From an uncultured Eubacterium sp. (GTDB taxonomy: Bacteria; Bacillota; Clostridia; Peptostreptococcales; Anaerovoracaceae): DNA of 8,481 nt. The translations under genes were made by a program, and so were the position numbers. This document shows positions 1 through 6,147 of the stretch, one piece after another. Numbering within the stretch: the stretch's first letter is position 1; the number at the start of each line of letters is the position of its first letter. The stretch is from assembly GCA_947367725.1 (NCBI GenBank), contig CANBFZ010000060.1:1-8481 (forward strand), read 5' to 3'. Under the pieces are notes generated by a model that saw only the letters and a list, made by a program, of their open reading frames with translations, had not been told where the DNA came from and did not search any database.

Positions 1-579
1 CCACATGCAGAACATCCGGCGCCGTTCGGCAGCGACGGTATCGTTCAGCCTTATGGGGATTCGCCTTTGGACGATGAGACAGTAGGGGAAAATGTGTATT
101 TGGAAATTCTCAATCAGGCGGAAGACTATGTATATATCTTCACCCCATATCTGATTATAGACAATGAGATGAAGACAGCGCTGGTTCTTGCGGCAAAGCG
201 AGGCGTTGATGTGCGGATTGTAACGCCTGCCATTCCTGATAAGAAAATCGTATTCCGACTGACTCGCTCTTACTATGAGCCGCTGATCAAAGCTGGCGTT
301 AAGATTTATCAGTACACGCCGGGCTTTATCCATGCAAAAAGTTTTGTCAGTGATGATAAAGTGGCTGTAGTGGGAACGATTAATATGGATTATCGAAGCC
401 TATTTTTGCACTTTGAGTGCGGTACTTTGCTGGCAGGGTGTCAGGCGGTGTTGGATGTAAAAAAAGATTGCCTGGATACGTTTGAAAAATCTGCAGAAAT
501 TCATCATGGGGATTGCAAGCGGCGTTTTTGGGGGCTCCTTTATGACGCAGTGTTGCGAATGCTGAGTCCGCTGATGTAA
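1..579 (+). CDS. cls: Cardiolipin synthase, C-terminal part (start off-window)
   Basis: The reading frame is open from base 1 to the TAA at 577-579, so this is the last 192 residues of a protein that begins upstream; a TTG at 67 is internal and not a start. Counting from base 1, the second phospholipase D HKD motif is complete: H111-A-K113, D118, then GT-x-NMD-x-RS at 125-133. Upstream of it lie the typical VQPYGDSP segment (15-22) and YIFTPYLI (45-52). The C-terminus is basic and hydrophobic and ends in LSPLM, as in Cls proteins. The family condenses two phosphatidylglycerols to cardiolipin and glycerol at the membrane. The N-terminal membrane helices and first HKD motif must lie upstream. 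Only about 40 percent of the usual 480-510 residues is visible, so activity cannot be judged. No clear terminator with a T-tract follows; a hairpin module starts 2 nt after the stop. Confidence 0.93.
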   Translation, partial: PHAEHPAPFGSDGIVQPYGDSPLDDETVGENVYLEILNQAEDYVYIFTPYLIIDNEMKTALVLAAKRGVDVRIVTPAIPDKKIVFRLTRSYYEPLIKAGVKIYQYTPGFIHAKSFVSDDKVAVVGTINMDYRSLFLHFECGTLLAGCQAVLDVKKDCLDTFEKSAEIHHGDCKRRFWGLLYDAVLRMLSPLM

Positions 580-580
580 T

Positions 581-631
581 GCTCTGCCCCAAGAGAGCAA
601 GCGGAGCGAAGGGCGATTGGCAAGGCAGAGC
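581..631. repeat. Hairpin module A of a diverged repeat pair
   Basis: An 8-bp perfect inverted repeat, GCTCTGCC (581-588) with GGCAGAGC (624-631), encloses a second 4-bp stem CCAA (589-592) with TTGG (617-620), with a 3-nt bulge (CAA, 621-623) on the 3' side. The apical part carries CGAAG and the segment CGATTGG. The same plan recurs in module B at 641-687. There is no T-tract, so it is not a standard terminator, though as the first structure after cls it could protect or end that transcript. It is probably a structured RNA or a dispersed repeat; function is unknown. Confidence 0.6.
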
Positions 632-640
632 TTATGCTTT

Positions 641-687
641 GTTTCTCCAAGAGGGGAGAACGAAGTGAAACCCGATTGGGAAGAAAC
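641..687. repeat. Hairpin module B of a diverged repeat pair
   Basis: This is the second copy of the module at 581-631. The outer stem is GTTTCT (641-646) with AGAAAC (682-687), the inner stem CCAA (647-650) with TTGG (676-679), and a 2-nt bulge (GA) lies on the 3' side. It shares CCAAGAG, CGAAG and CGATTGG with module A in the same order and at nearly the same spacing. The outer stem has a wholly different sequence yet still pairs, which is the pattern expected if the fold is selected. A GGG/CCC pairing (653-655 with 671-673) is possible inside the loop. Confidence 0.58.
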
Positions 688-722
688 AGTCGTATCATGG
701 ACTTGCCCTACCTTACCTGATA

Positions 723-749
723 TTGAAAGTTTTGCATATAGAGTATAAA
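723..749 (+). promoter_or_regulatory. Weak vegetative promoter candidate for the methyltransferase gene
   Basis: TTGAAA at 723-728 and TATAAA at 744-749 are separated by 15 nt, shorter than the preferred 16-18. The candidate overlaps the first of the two 46-nt repeats, so a protein bound there could affect it. No better -35/-10 pair was found between 688 and 850. Confidence 0.22.
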
Positions 750-822
750 CGGGTAAAATTGCACAACCAGAGGAAAGAAAGTTTTGCAAAAACACTTTAA
801 TATGGTAGAAATGCAAAACCAG
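725..822. repeat. Two 46-nt direct repeats with inverted arms (putative operators)
   Basis: Copies lie at 725-770 and 777-822, both 46 nt and 52 nt apart start to start. They share the left end GAAAGTTTTGCA and the right end AACCAG; the middles have diverged. Within the second copy GTTTTGCA (781-788) and TGCAAAAC (812-819) form a perfect 8-bp inverted repeat with a 23-nt gap. In the first copy GTTTTGCA (729-736) faces TGCACAAC (760-767), with one mismatch. Spaced inverted arms in two phased copies just upstream of a gene suggest a DNA-binding site array, but a dispersed repeat remnant is equally possible. Confidence 0.55.
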
Positions 823-850
823 CCAGCGGACGTACAGAGAATGCGTTGAT

Positions 851-1705
851 ATGGAGAAAAAGATGGAAAAGATTGATAAGTTCTATGAGATTAAACATCT
901 GCTGCAATGCCCAAGATGTGGAAAGAAAATTCGTTTTCATAGCGGCGGACTAGTATGCAAAAAAGAGCATCGCTTTGATATTGCGGCAAAAGGCTATGTG
1001 AATCTGCTGCAGGAAACTAAAACGCTGAAAGGCTATGACAAGGCGTTTTTCGCTAGTCGGTATCGGTTTTTACAAGCGGGATATTATCGCCATATTATGG
1101 AAGAAGTTGTGCAAACCGTGGAACAGTTTGCAAGGGGAAAGTCCGACTTTGTGGTACTGGATGCAGGTTGCGGAGAAGGTTATTATGCAGATCAAATTTC
1201 CAGAAGACTGGACAGAGATGTGCAGGTGCTGGCCTTTGACATTTCAGCAGATGCGATGAAACAGGCGGCGAAAAGTCTCCAGCCAGTCAAATGGATGGTT
1301 GCGGACATTACCAATATACCAGTGAAGGATCAAAGCATTGACTGCATTTTAGATGTCTTTACACCAGCAAACTATAAAGAATTTGTGCGGATTTTGAAAC
1401 CAGGCGGCGTACTGGTGAAGGTCGTGCCTGGGGCTGCGCATATGGGACAGCTGCGCGAGGCGGCGGCGCCGCTTCTGCGAAACAAGTCTTATACCAATGA
1501 AGAGGTGCTGGACTATTTTGAGAAGACCTTTGAACCGGTGCGCAGGACGCTTGTCAGCAGAACCATGCCCATTGGACAGGAACATCTTGCAGATCTCGTG
1601 CGCATGACACCACTGCTCTTTGATGTGGAGCAGCGCAAACTGGATTTGCGCGGTGTGGATGAAATTACGGTAGAGGCAGAGGTGTTGGTGGGAACCGTCC
1701 GTTAA
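851..1705 (+). CDS. rlmA: RlmA-like 23S rRNA (guanine-N1)-methyltransferase
   Basis: A SAM-dependent methyltransferase of the RlmA/RrmA family, which methylates N1 of a guanine in helix 35 of 23S rRNA (G745 or G748, E. coli numbering). The N-terminus has the family zinc finger, C20-x2-C23-x12-C36-x3-H40, followed by HRFDIAAKGYVNLL (40-53), a family signature. The SAM-binding motif I is LDAGCGEGYY at 103-112; a later FTPANYKEF...LKPGG segment matches the family's post-catalytic region. Length (284 residues) is typical. Two starts are possible: ATG 851, preceded only by a weak AGAGA, and ATG 863, with GGAG at 853-856 six nt ahead; 863 fits ribosome binding better and costs only four residues. 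It stands alone and converges on the radical SAM gene. Which guanine is targeted cannot be told; the gene symbol reflects family only. Confidence 0.88.
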   Translation: MEKKMEKIDKFYEIKHLLQCPRCGKKIRFHSGGLVCKKEHRFDIAAKGYVNLLQETKTLKGYDKAFFASRYRFLQAGYYRHIMEEVVQTVEQFARGKSDFVVLDAGCGEGYYADQISRRLDRDVQVLAFDISADAMKQAAKSLQPVKWMVADITNIPVKDQSIDCILDVFTPANYKEFVRILKPGGVLVKVVPGAAHMGQLREAAAPLLRNKSYTNEEVLDYFEKTFEPVRRTLVSRTMPIGQEHLADLVRMTPLLFDVEQRKLDLRGVDEITVEAEVLVGTVR

Positions 1706-1709
1706 TCCA

Positions 1710-2600
1710 TTAAAATAGAGATAGTTGTTGGCCGTCATCTTTTGGCTGGAGCCATGCCGGGAGATGGTGACCAACATGTAGATGATAGGTTTGATTGATG
1801 GTAGAGAGCTTTTGATAAAAGCTCTTTTTGTATGCTTTGTCCAAACCGCCTCTGCCGTAAAGGGTCAGAAAGGCGTCCATCTTTTCAGGAAATTGGGTAT
1901 GAAAAAATTCCAGAAAATGTTCTTTCGTTTTGCCTTTTAGATTCAGTAGCCCTGGCAGGACGTAGTCTGCTTTTGCATCTGCCCCGCCCGCATAAAGGCT
2001 TTCCAGATTTTCATTGGTATCGCTCAGCAGAGGAATGATGGGCATGGCGTGCAGACCAGTGTGCACCTTTGTAGGCGCAAAGGATTTCAGCATTGCAAAA
2101 CGGCGGGCAGAGGGAACGCCGCCCGGTTCTAATTTTTTCCGAAGGCGCTCATCTGTGGTGGTGATGGTCGCGGCTACGTTGACATAGGTGAGCCGGGAAA
2201 GCTGATCCAGCAAATCAAAATCCCGTAAAATTAAATCGGATTTGGTGGAAATGATGCAAGGTGTTTTATACGCAATCAAAAGTTTCAGGATTTCAGGCAT
2301 CAGCTGCATTTCCGCTTCTATGGGCTGGTAGCTGTCGGTAATACCGCCGATGTTGACCACTTCCCGCGTCCACTGCGGCTTTGCCAGTTCTAAGGCAAGG
2401 CGGTCTGCGATATTCTGCTTGATGTAGATGGTATCGAAAAAATGATGGTCTTCCATATAGTCGTGGGTGTATAGCGCATAACAGTACTGACAGCGATGTG
2501 CGCAGCCGCGATAGAGATTCAAATCCCAGTGAAAGGGCAGATAACGGCTGTGGATTCTATTCATCGCTGATTTGCAGGTGATGGGCTGATAGTGGGGCAT
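1710..2600 (-). CDS. SPL-like radical SAM protein (Rv2578c-type)
   Basis: A 296-residue radical SAM protein of the spore-photoproduct-lyase-like group. With the start at 2600, the [4Fe-4S] motif C33-AHR-C37-QY-C40 sits in the family context LNLYRGCAHRCQYCYA. Further family segments are NIGGITDSYQPIE (83-95) and IISTKSDLILRD (116-127). The frame stays open upstream to 2657, but the ATG at 2600 has AAAGGAG seven nt ahead, whereas the longer N-terminus (rich in P and A) has none, so 2600 is preferred. The enzyme should cleave SAM to a 5'-deoxyadenosyl radical; the substrate of this subgroup is not known to me. True spore photoproduct lyase also needs a C-terminal cysteine as H-atom donor; residues after the cluster contain only one cysteine (in the TPCIIST stretch), so DNA repair should not be assumed. 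It converges with rlmA and diverges from the decarboxylase operon. Confidence 0.87.
   Translation of the reverse strand: MPHYQPITCKSAMNRIHSRYLPFHWDLNLYRGCAHRCQYCYALYTHDYMEDHHFFDTIYIKQNIADRLALELAKPQWTREVVNIGGITDSYQPIEAEMQLMPEILKLLIAYKTPCIISTKSDLILRDFDLLDQLSRLTYVNVAATITTTDERLRKKLEPGGVPSARRFAMLKSFAPTKVHTGLHAMPIIPLLSDTNENLESLYAGGADAKADYVLPGLLNLKGKTKEHFLEFFHTQFPEKMDAFLTLYGRGGLDKAYKKSFYQKLSTINQTYHLHVGHHLPAWLQPKDDGQQLSLF
1805..1829 (+). terminator. Terminator-like hairpin inside the opposing gene
   Basis: AGAGCTTTT (1805-1813) and AAAAGCTCT (1817-1825) pair perfectly over 9 bp around a GAT loop, followed by TTTT on the plus strand. It lies about 100 nt after the rlmA stop, so it could end rlmA transcription, although it sits in the coding sequence of the convergent radical SAM gene. 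The stem has only three G-C pairs, so efficiency is doubtful. Confidence 0.45.
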
Positions 2601-2607
2601 GGGAAGA

Positions 2608-2614
2608 CTCCTTT
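2608..2614 (-). promoter_or_regulatory. Ribosome binding site fixing the radical SAM start
   Basis: Reads AAAGGAG on the minus strand, with 7 nt before the ATG at 2600. It decides against the longer open frame beginning at 2657. Confidence 0.8.
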
Positions 2615-2826
2615 CTGGTATTTGGGGCTTGCGAATATAAGCCGGTGCAGCAGGCAAGAGGGCGGAACGGAATATGGCTCGTACGAAACGGGACTTTTGA
2701 CTTTTTATGCAGGATCATGAAACCTGACACTTTCTGCGTCCGAAAGTATGGATTGTGTCAAAACCTATGTTACGCAAGCATTGTGAAGGGTTCCTGTGTT
2801 TGCCGCGCGACTGCGCCTAATATCCC

Positions 2827-2856
2827 TTGCCAAGCAGCCGTGTTCAATGATAAAAT
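2827..2856 (+). promoter_or_regulatory. Vegetative promoter of the decarboxylase operon
   Basis: TTGCCA (2827-2832) and TAAAAT (2851-2856) are separated by 18 nt. Transcription would begin about 20 nt before the ATG at 2886, leaving a very short leader. No sigma-54 GG-N10-GC element is seen in this spacer, so the decarboxylase and activator appear to be made by the housekeeping polymerase. Confidence 0.5.
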
Positions 2857-2874
2857 AAGTATAACACAAATGCA

Positions 2875-2879
2875 GGGAG
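2875..2879 (+). promoter_or_regulatory. Ribosome binding site fixing the decarboxylase start
   Basis: GGGAG ends 6 nt before ATG 2886. The in-frame ATG at 2880 directly abuts it and could not use it, so 2886 is the likely start. Confidence 0.75.
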
Positions 2880-2885
2880 ATGAAC

Positions 2886-4313
2886 ATGGAGAAGAAGCAG
2901 AGCATTGCGGATTTTTTGCAGAAACATGCACAGGCAGAACCGATCTCTTTTCATATGCCGGGGCATAAGGGCGCAGCCATTTACAGAGAACATGGTTATG
3001 GAGTGTTTCTTGACCGATTTATGGACTGGGATATTACAGAAATTCCCGGTGCTGACAACTTGTTTCAGACAGAAAGCATTATCGCAGAAACCATGCATCG
3101 GTATCAGACGATGTATCATGCAAAGAAGAGTTATCTACTCATTAACGGCAGCAGTACAGGGCTGATTGCCGCCATTATGACTGCGGTGCCAAGGGGCGGA
3201 AAGCTGATTATGGCGCGGAATTGTCACAAATCGGTATTAAACGGTGTGATGTTGGCAGGGGGACAGCCGATCTACGCTCAGCCAGAGCTGATAGAGGACT
3301 ATGGCATTTCCGGTCAGGTTACACCGATGGAAATTGCTCGCTGCCTGCGTGAACATCCGGACAGCAATGCGGTGCTTTTGACAAGCCCCAATTATTATGG
3401 GATTTGCAGTGACATTGGCGCGATTGCAGAGATCGTACATGGTGCGGGCAAACTTCTCATTGTGGATCAAGCCCATGGCGCCCATCTGAAATTTTTCGAT
3501 TTGTATTGTGGGGACAATCCCAAAGCTGCAGAAAATTTAGGCGCAGATATTGTGATCAACAGCGTGCATAAGACACTGGCGGCATTTACCCAGAGTGCGG
3601 TAGCGAATCTGTGTACAGAGCGAATTGATCCGTATGTGTTTGAGGATAAACTGCAGATGATTGAAAGCACTAGCCCGTCCTATCTCTTGATGGCATCTTT
3701 GGATATCAATGCGGATCTTCTTGAAAAAAAGGGCGAGACTTTGATCCGCCAATGGAAAGAGAATTTACAGTATTTTTATGAAAAAGCCGCCGAACTGAAA
3801 GACCTGCGGCTTATGCAACATCCATTGCTGGATGACACAAAGATCAATCTGGATATGAGCGCCTATGGCATTTCTGGGCTGGAACTGGAGGCACAACTCA
3901 TAGAGCGGGGGATTTTTACAGAGCTGGTCACCGGTGATATCGTGATGTGCATGAGCGGAATCGGTAATAGACGATGTGACTATGAAAGGCTGCTTTCCGC
4001 CCTTTCGGAAATCGCAAAGCAACGAACATTCCGGGAAGAAAAAGAGGGCGAAAGCGCTTTGTGCAAGGTGTGGGATCGAGGAAAAGTCGAGCAGAGAGCG
4101 ATTCCTTTGGAGAGAGAACGCGTGCAGCTTTTGGAAGCGGCGGGCAGAGTGTGCGCTTCGTCGGTGATTCCTTATCCGCCGGGCATTCCTCTCGTGTGTC
4201 CTGGGGAGGTCATGGACGAGACGGTAGTGCAGTATGTGGCGCAGTTGCGGGCGGCAGGCGAAAAGGTGATAGGTGTCGACGAATTGGGAAGAGTTGTTGT
4301 GGGAAAGGAGTAA
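2886..4313 (+). CDS. speA: PLP-dependent Orn/Lys/Arg decarboxylase, probably arginine decarboxylase
   Basis: A 475-residue cytosolic fold-type I PLP enzyme of the Bacillus-type arginine/lysine/ornithine decarboxylase family, close to the size of B. subtilis SpeA. From the ATG at 2886: N-terminal SFHMPGHKG (21-29), DITEIPGADNL (49-59), NGSSTG (88-93), the PLP ring-contacting VDQAHGAH (193-200) and the Schiff-base lysine K229 in NSVHKT (225-230). The smaller C-terminal domain covers roughly the last 100 residues, including PYPPGIP and CPGE, which are family signatures. Substrate cannot be read directly from the motifs. Arginine, giving agmatine, is inferred from the agmatinase-like gene and RocR-like activator just downstream; lysine or ornithine remain possible. 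The small gene 4317-4670 follows after 3 nt, so the two are almost certainly co-transcribed from the promoter at 2827-2856. Confidence 0.87.
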   Translation: MEKKQSIADFLQKHAQAEPISFHMPGHKGAAIYREHGYGVFLDRFMDWDITEIPGADNLFQTESIIAETMHRYQTMYHAKKSYLLINGSSTGLIAAIMTAVPRGGKLIMARNCHKSVLNGVMLAGGQPIYAQPELIEDYGISGQVTPMEIARCLREHPDSNAVLLTSPNYYGICSDIGAIAEIVHGAGKLLIVDQAHGAHLKFFDLYCGDNPKAAENLGADIVINSVHKTLAAFTQSAVANLCTERIDPYVFEDKLQMIESTSPSYLLMASLDINADLLEKKGETLIRQWKENLQYFYEKAAELKDLRLMQHPLLDDTKINLDMSAYGISGLELEAQLIERGIFTELVTGDIVMCMSGIGNRRCDYERLLSALSEIAKQRTFREEKEGESALCKVWDRGKVEQRAIPLERERVQLLEAAGRVCASSVIPYPPGIPLVCPGEVMDETVVQYVAQLRAAGEKVIGVDELGRVVVGKE

Positions 4314-4316
4314 CGT

Positions 4317-4670
4317 ATGGCAAAGATGACATTGGTGGGCAATCAAGGGGTGCTGGAAACCGCGGCATTGGTGAAGGAACTTGCACCGAAGCTGGGAAGT
4401 TCTGTGGAACTGCGAGGTGAAATCTGCCATGCAGAAGATGGCGCAGGACTGTACCTTATGGTGTTTGAAAAGTATTATATGCGCAGTCAAAGCTACACTA
4501 GCTTGACGGTAGCTGTCAGCGGTGATACAAAGAGCAGCTTTGTAGATGTCATCGGCGCAGGCGGCGGCACAGGAATTTTTAATATCTCTTGGGGCAGTGA
4601 ACAGGATTTCACAGAAGATTTTTGTGAAAGACTGCAAAGATTAGGATTTACCAAAATAGAGACATCATAG
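4317..4670 (+). CDS. Small conserved-looking protein of unknown function (possibly DUF6054-like)
   Basis: A 117-residue protein whose ATG comes 3 nt after the decarboxylase stop, with AAAGGAG (4304-4310) inside the end of that gene serving as its ribosome site. It has no signal peptide, membrane segment or cysteine pair that would suggest a metal site. Visible features are a central beta-rich stretch with VFEKYYM (49-55) and SLTVAVSG (62-69), a glycine-rich turn GAGGGTGIF (80-88), and a C-terminal amphipathic helix (97-110). The pattern of a VFE-aromatic strand, a glycine-rich turn and a final helix reminds me of the clostridial DUF6054 family, but this is recall, not a search. Its position between a decarboxylase and a sigma-54 activator suggests a role linked to polyamine/arginine metabolism; no function can be assigned. 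Confidence 0.8.
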   Translation: MAKMTLVGNQGVLETAALVKELAPKLGSSVELRGEICHAEDGAGLYLMVFEKYYMRSQSYTSLTVAVSGDTKSSFVDVIGAGGGTGIFNISWGSEQDFTEDFCERLQRLGFTKIETS

Positions 4671-4696
4671 AGCGGGTGTCAAAGACGAGCAGAAAT

Positions 4697-4700
4697 GGAG
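4697..4700 (+). promoter_or_regulatory. Ribosome binding site fixing the activator start
   Basis: GGAG lies 5 nt before ATG 4706. The alternative GTG at 4676, in the same frame, has no comparable site. Confidence 0.65.
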
Positions 4701-4705
4701 CAGCG

Positions 4706-6058
4706 ATGCAGATCAACAGCTTAGAAAAATTTACGAAATTATACGGCAGAATTGATGCGATTCTGATTGTAAATAGAGAAAACATCATAGAGTATTCTGC
4801 AATGGTGACGGAGGACAAGGCATATCTGCGAACGGATGATATTTTGGGGAAAAATCTTTTCACGGTGTATCCAGAGCTTTCGGAACATAACAGCACCCAC
4901 GCCAAAGTGATGGCGACAGGGCTTCCCGTACTGAATCAGAAACAGACGCTGACTGAACCGTCTGGCAGGCGGCATACTACGATGACCAGCACGTTTCCCA
5001 TAGAAAACAATGGGGAGTTGATCGGTAGTATTGATCTTTCTGTAGAGCTACCCGAACATGCGGACGGGATTTCCAAAAAGAGAGAACGCTATACGGTAGA
5101 TGATATTGTGACGCAAAATCCGGATATGGAATCTTTGAAAGAGAAGCTTCTGAAAATCGCAAAGAACGATTCGCCTGTCATGGTCATCGGTGAGTCAGGC
5201 ACGGGAAAAGAGCTCATTGTCGAGGCGCTTCACAGTCACGGAAGACGGAAGAAGAAACCGTTCATTTCTCTGAACTGTGCAGCCGTTCCAGACGCACTCA
5301 TTGAGAGCACACTTTTTGGAACTGTGAAGGGCAGTTTCACTGGGGCAGAAAATAAGAAAGGGCTCTTTGAACTTGCCGACGGCGGCACCTTATTTTTGGA
5401 TGAGGTCAATTCTATGAGCCTGGAACTGCAGGCGAAACTTTTGAAAGCTGTCGAAGAGCAGCGTTATATGAAAGTGGGTGCGGAGGTTTATACAGAAGTG
5501 GACGTCCGGTTGATTTCAGCCATGAACGTGCGTCCCAATGAGGTCATCGAAAACGGGAAAATGCGGCAGGATTTGTTTTATCGTCTCAGCGTGGTGCAGC
5601 TGCTGGTGCCGCCCCTGAGAGATCGAAAGGAAGATCTTTCGCTTCTGACTTCTCACTTTATCGACTTGTTTAATCAGTGGATGGGAAAATCTGTGCAGGG
5701 CATCAGCCCTTTTGCAGAAAAAGCACTGCAAGATTATAATTGGCCAGGCAATGTGAGAGAACTGCGCAATGTGCTGGAGTCTGCGTTCAATCTGGTCGAA
5801 GGTGATGTGATCGGACTGACAGATTTGCCAGACTATCTGATTTCTGGAAGCGGTATGTTGGGAGAAAGGGATCGTGCAGCACCTGATGGCAGTTTGGCAG
5901 AAATCATGAATCGCTATGAAAAAGAAATTCTGGAAAGCACTTTAAAGCATGCGACCTCTTTGAATCAAGCGGCGGGGCAGCTGCAGATTACTAGACAGGC
6001 TTTGAAGTATAAAATTGACAAATTGCAAATCGATTATCGGCGATTGTTAAAACAGTAA
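4706..6058 (+). CDS. Sigma-54-dependent activator, PAS + AAA+ + Fis-type HTH (RocR-like)
   Basis: A 450-residue bacterial enhancer-binding protein. With the start at 4706: a PAS-like sensor at about 4-115; an AAA+ domain with Walker A GESGTGKE (162-169), sigma-54 contact loop GSFTGA (209-214), Walker B GGTLFLDEV (226-234), arginine-finger region MRQDLFYRL (286-294), and WPGNVREL (346-353); and a C-terminal Fis-type helix-turn-helix at about 408-440 (NQAAGQLQITRQALKYKI). There is no receiver domain, so the signal is probably a small molecule bound by the PAS domain, as in RocR, which activates arginine-catabolic genes in B. subtilis. The contact loop has Ser where most members have Ala (GAFTGA). 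The gene follows the small protein gene after 35 nt. The sigma-54 promoter of the ureohydrolase gene starts 90 nt after its stop, making that gene the obvious target. The ligand (arginine, agmatine, ornithine) is unknown. Confidence 0.92.
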   Translation: MQINSLEKFTKLYGRIDAILIVNRENIIEYSAMVTEDKAYLRTDDILGKNLFTVYPELSEHNSTHAKVMATGLPVLNQKQTLTEPSGRRHTTMTSTFPIENNGELIGSIDLSVELPEHADGISKKRERYTVDDIVTQNPDMESLKEKLLKIAKNDSPVMVIGESGTGKELIVEALHSHGRRKKKPFISLNCAAVPDALIESTLFGTVKGSFTGAENKKGLFELADGGTLFLDEVNSMSLELQAKLLKAVEEQRYMKVGAEVYTEVDVRLISAMNVRPNEVIENGKMRQDLFYRLSVVQLLVPPLRDRKEDLSLLTSHFIDLFNQWMGKSVQGISPFAEKALQDYNWPGNVRELRNVLESAFNLVEGDVIGLTDLPDYLISGSGMLGERDRAAPDGSLAEIMNRYEKEILESTLKHATSLNQAAGQLQITRQALKYKIDKLQIDYRRLLKQ

Positions 6059-6059
6059 G

Positions 6060-6096
6060 GTAAAAAATTTTGCTTAAGAGATGTAAAATTTTTTGC
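6060..6096. promoter_or_regulatory. Putative upstream activating sequence for the sigma-54 activator
   Basis: Two 14-nt AT-rich near-palindromes: GTAAAAAATTTTGC (6060-6073) and GTAAAATTTTTTGC (6083-6096), start points 23 nt apart, close to two helical turns, so both would face the same side of the DNA. They lie about 50-90 nt upstream of the -24 element, beginning one base after the activator's stop codon. Placement and phasing fit an enhancer bound by the Fis-type HTH of the adjacent activator. The AT-rich sequence could also simply be a bent intergenic tract. Confidence 0.6.
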
Positions 6097-6147
6097 ATTT
6101 GAAAACAGAGGAAACGAAGAAGGCTTGCAATCACAGATTTTTTATTT

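Noticed and set aside
581..690. Hairpins after cls as a normal intrinsic terminator pair
   Set aside because: Neither hairpin is followed by a T-tract, and the shared internal sequence words are not explained by termination.
801..815. GG (804-805) and GC (813-814) near rlmA as a sigma-54 promoter
   Set aside because: The gap is 7 nt instead of 10 and the flanking bases do not match TGGCAC or TTGC.
400..816. A 138-codon minus-strand open frame across the cls end and the repeat spacer
   Set aside because: Half of it is antisense to the conserved HKD-containing end of cls and the rest covers the hairpin and direct repeats. There is no convincing ribosome site, and the composition follows the repeats.
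725..822. CRISPR-like repeats
   Set aside because: There are only two copies, their middles diverge instead of the spacers between them, the gap is 6 nt, and no cas gene is nearby.
2645..2968. A 107-codon plus-strand open frame entering the decarboxylase gene
   Set aside because: It overlaps the decarboxylase start in another frame, covers the promoter region, and its translation shows no family motif. It is better explained as spacer.
4061..4420. A 119-codon plus-strand open frame bridging the decarboxylase end and the small gene
   Set aside because: It lies out of frame inside two supported genes, and its Gly/Arg/Ser-rich product is typical of a shifted reading of coding DNA.
3765..4637. 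A 290-codon open frame on the minus strand
   Set aside because: It is wholly antisense to the decarboxylase and the small protein gene, both of which have clear family motifs or coupled ribosome sites. Its product is rich in Cys, His and Ser with no motif, as expected of a shadow frame.
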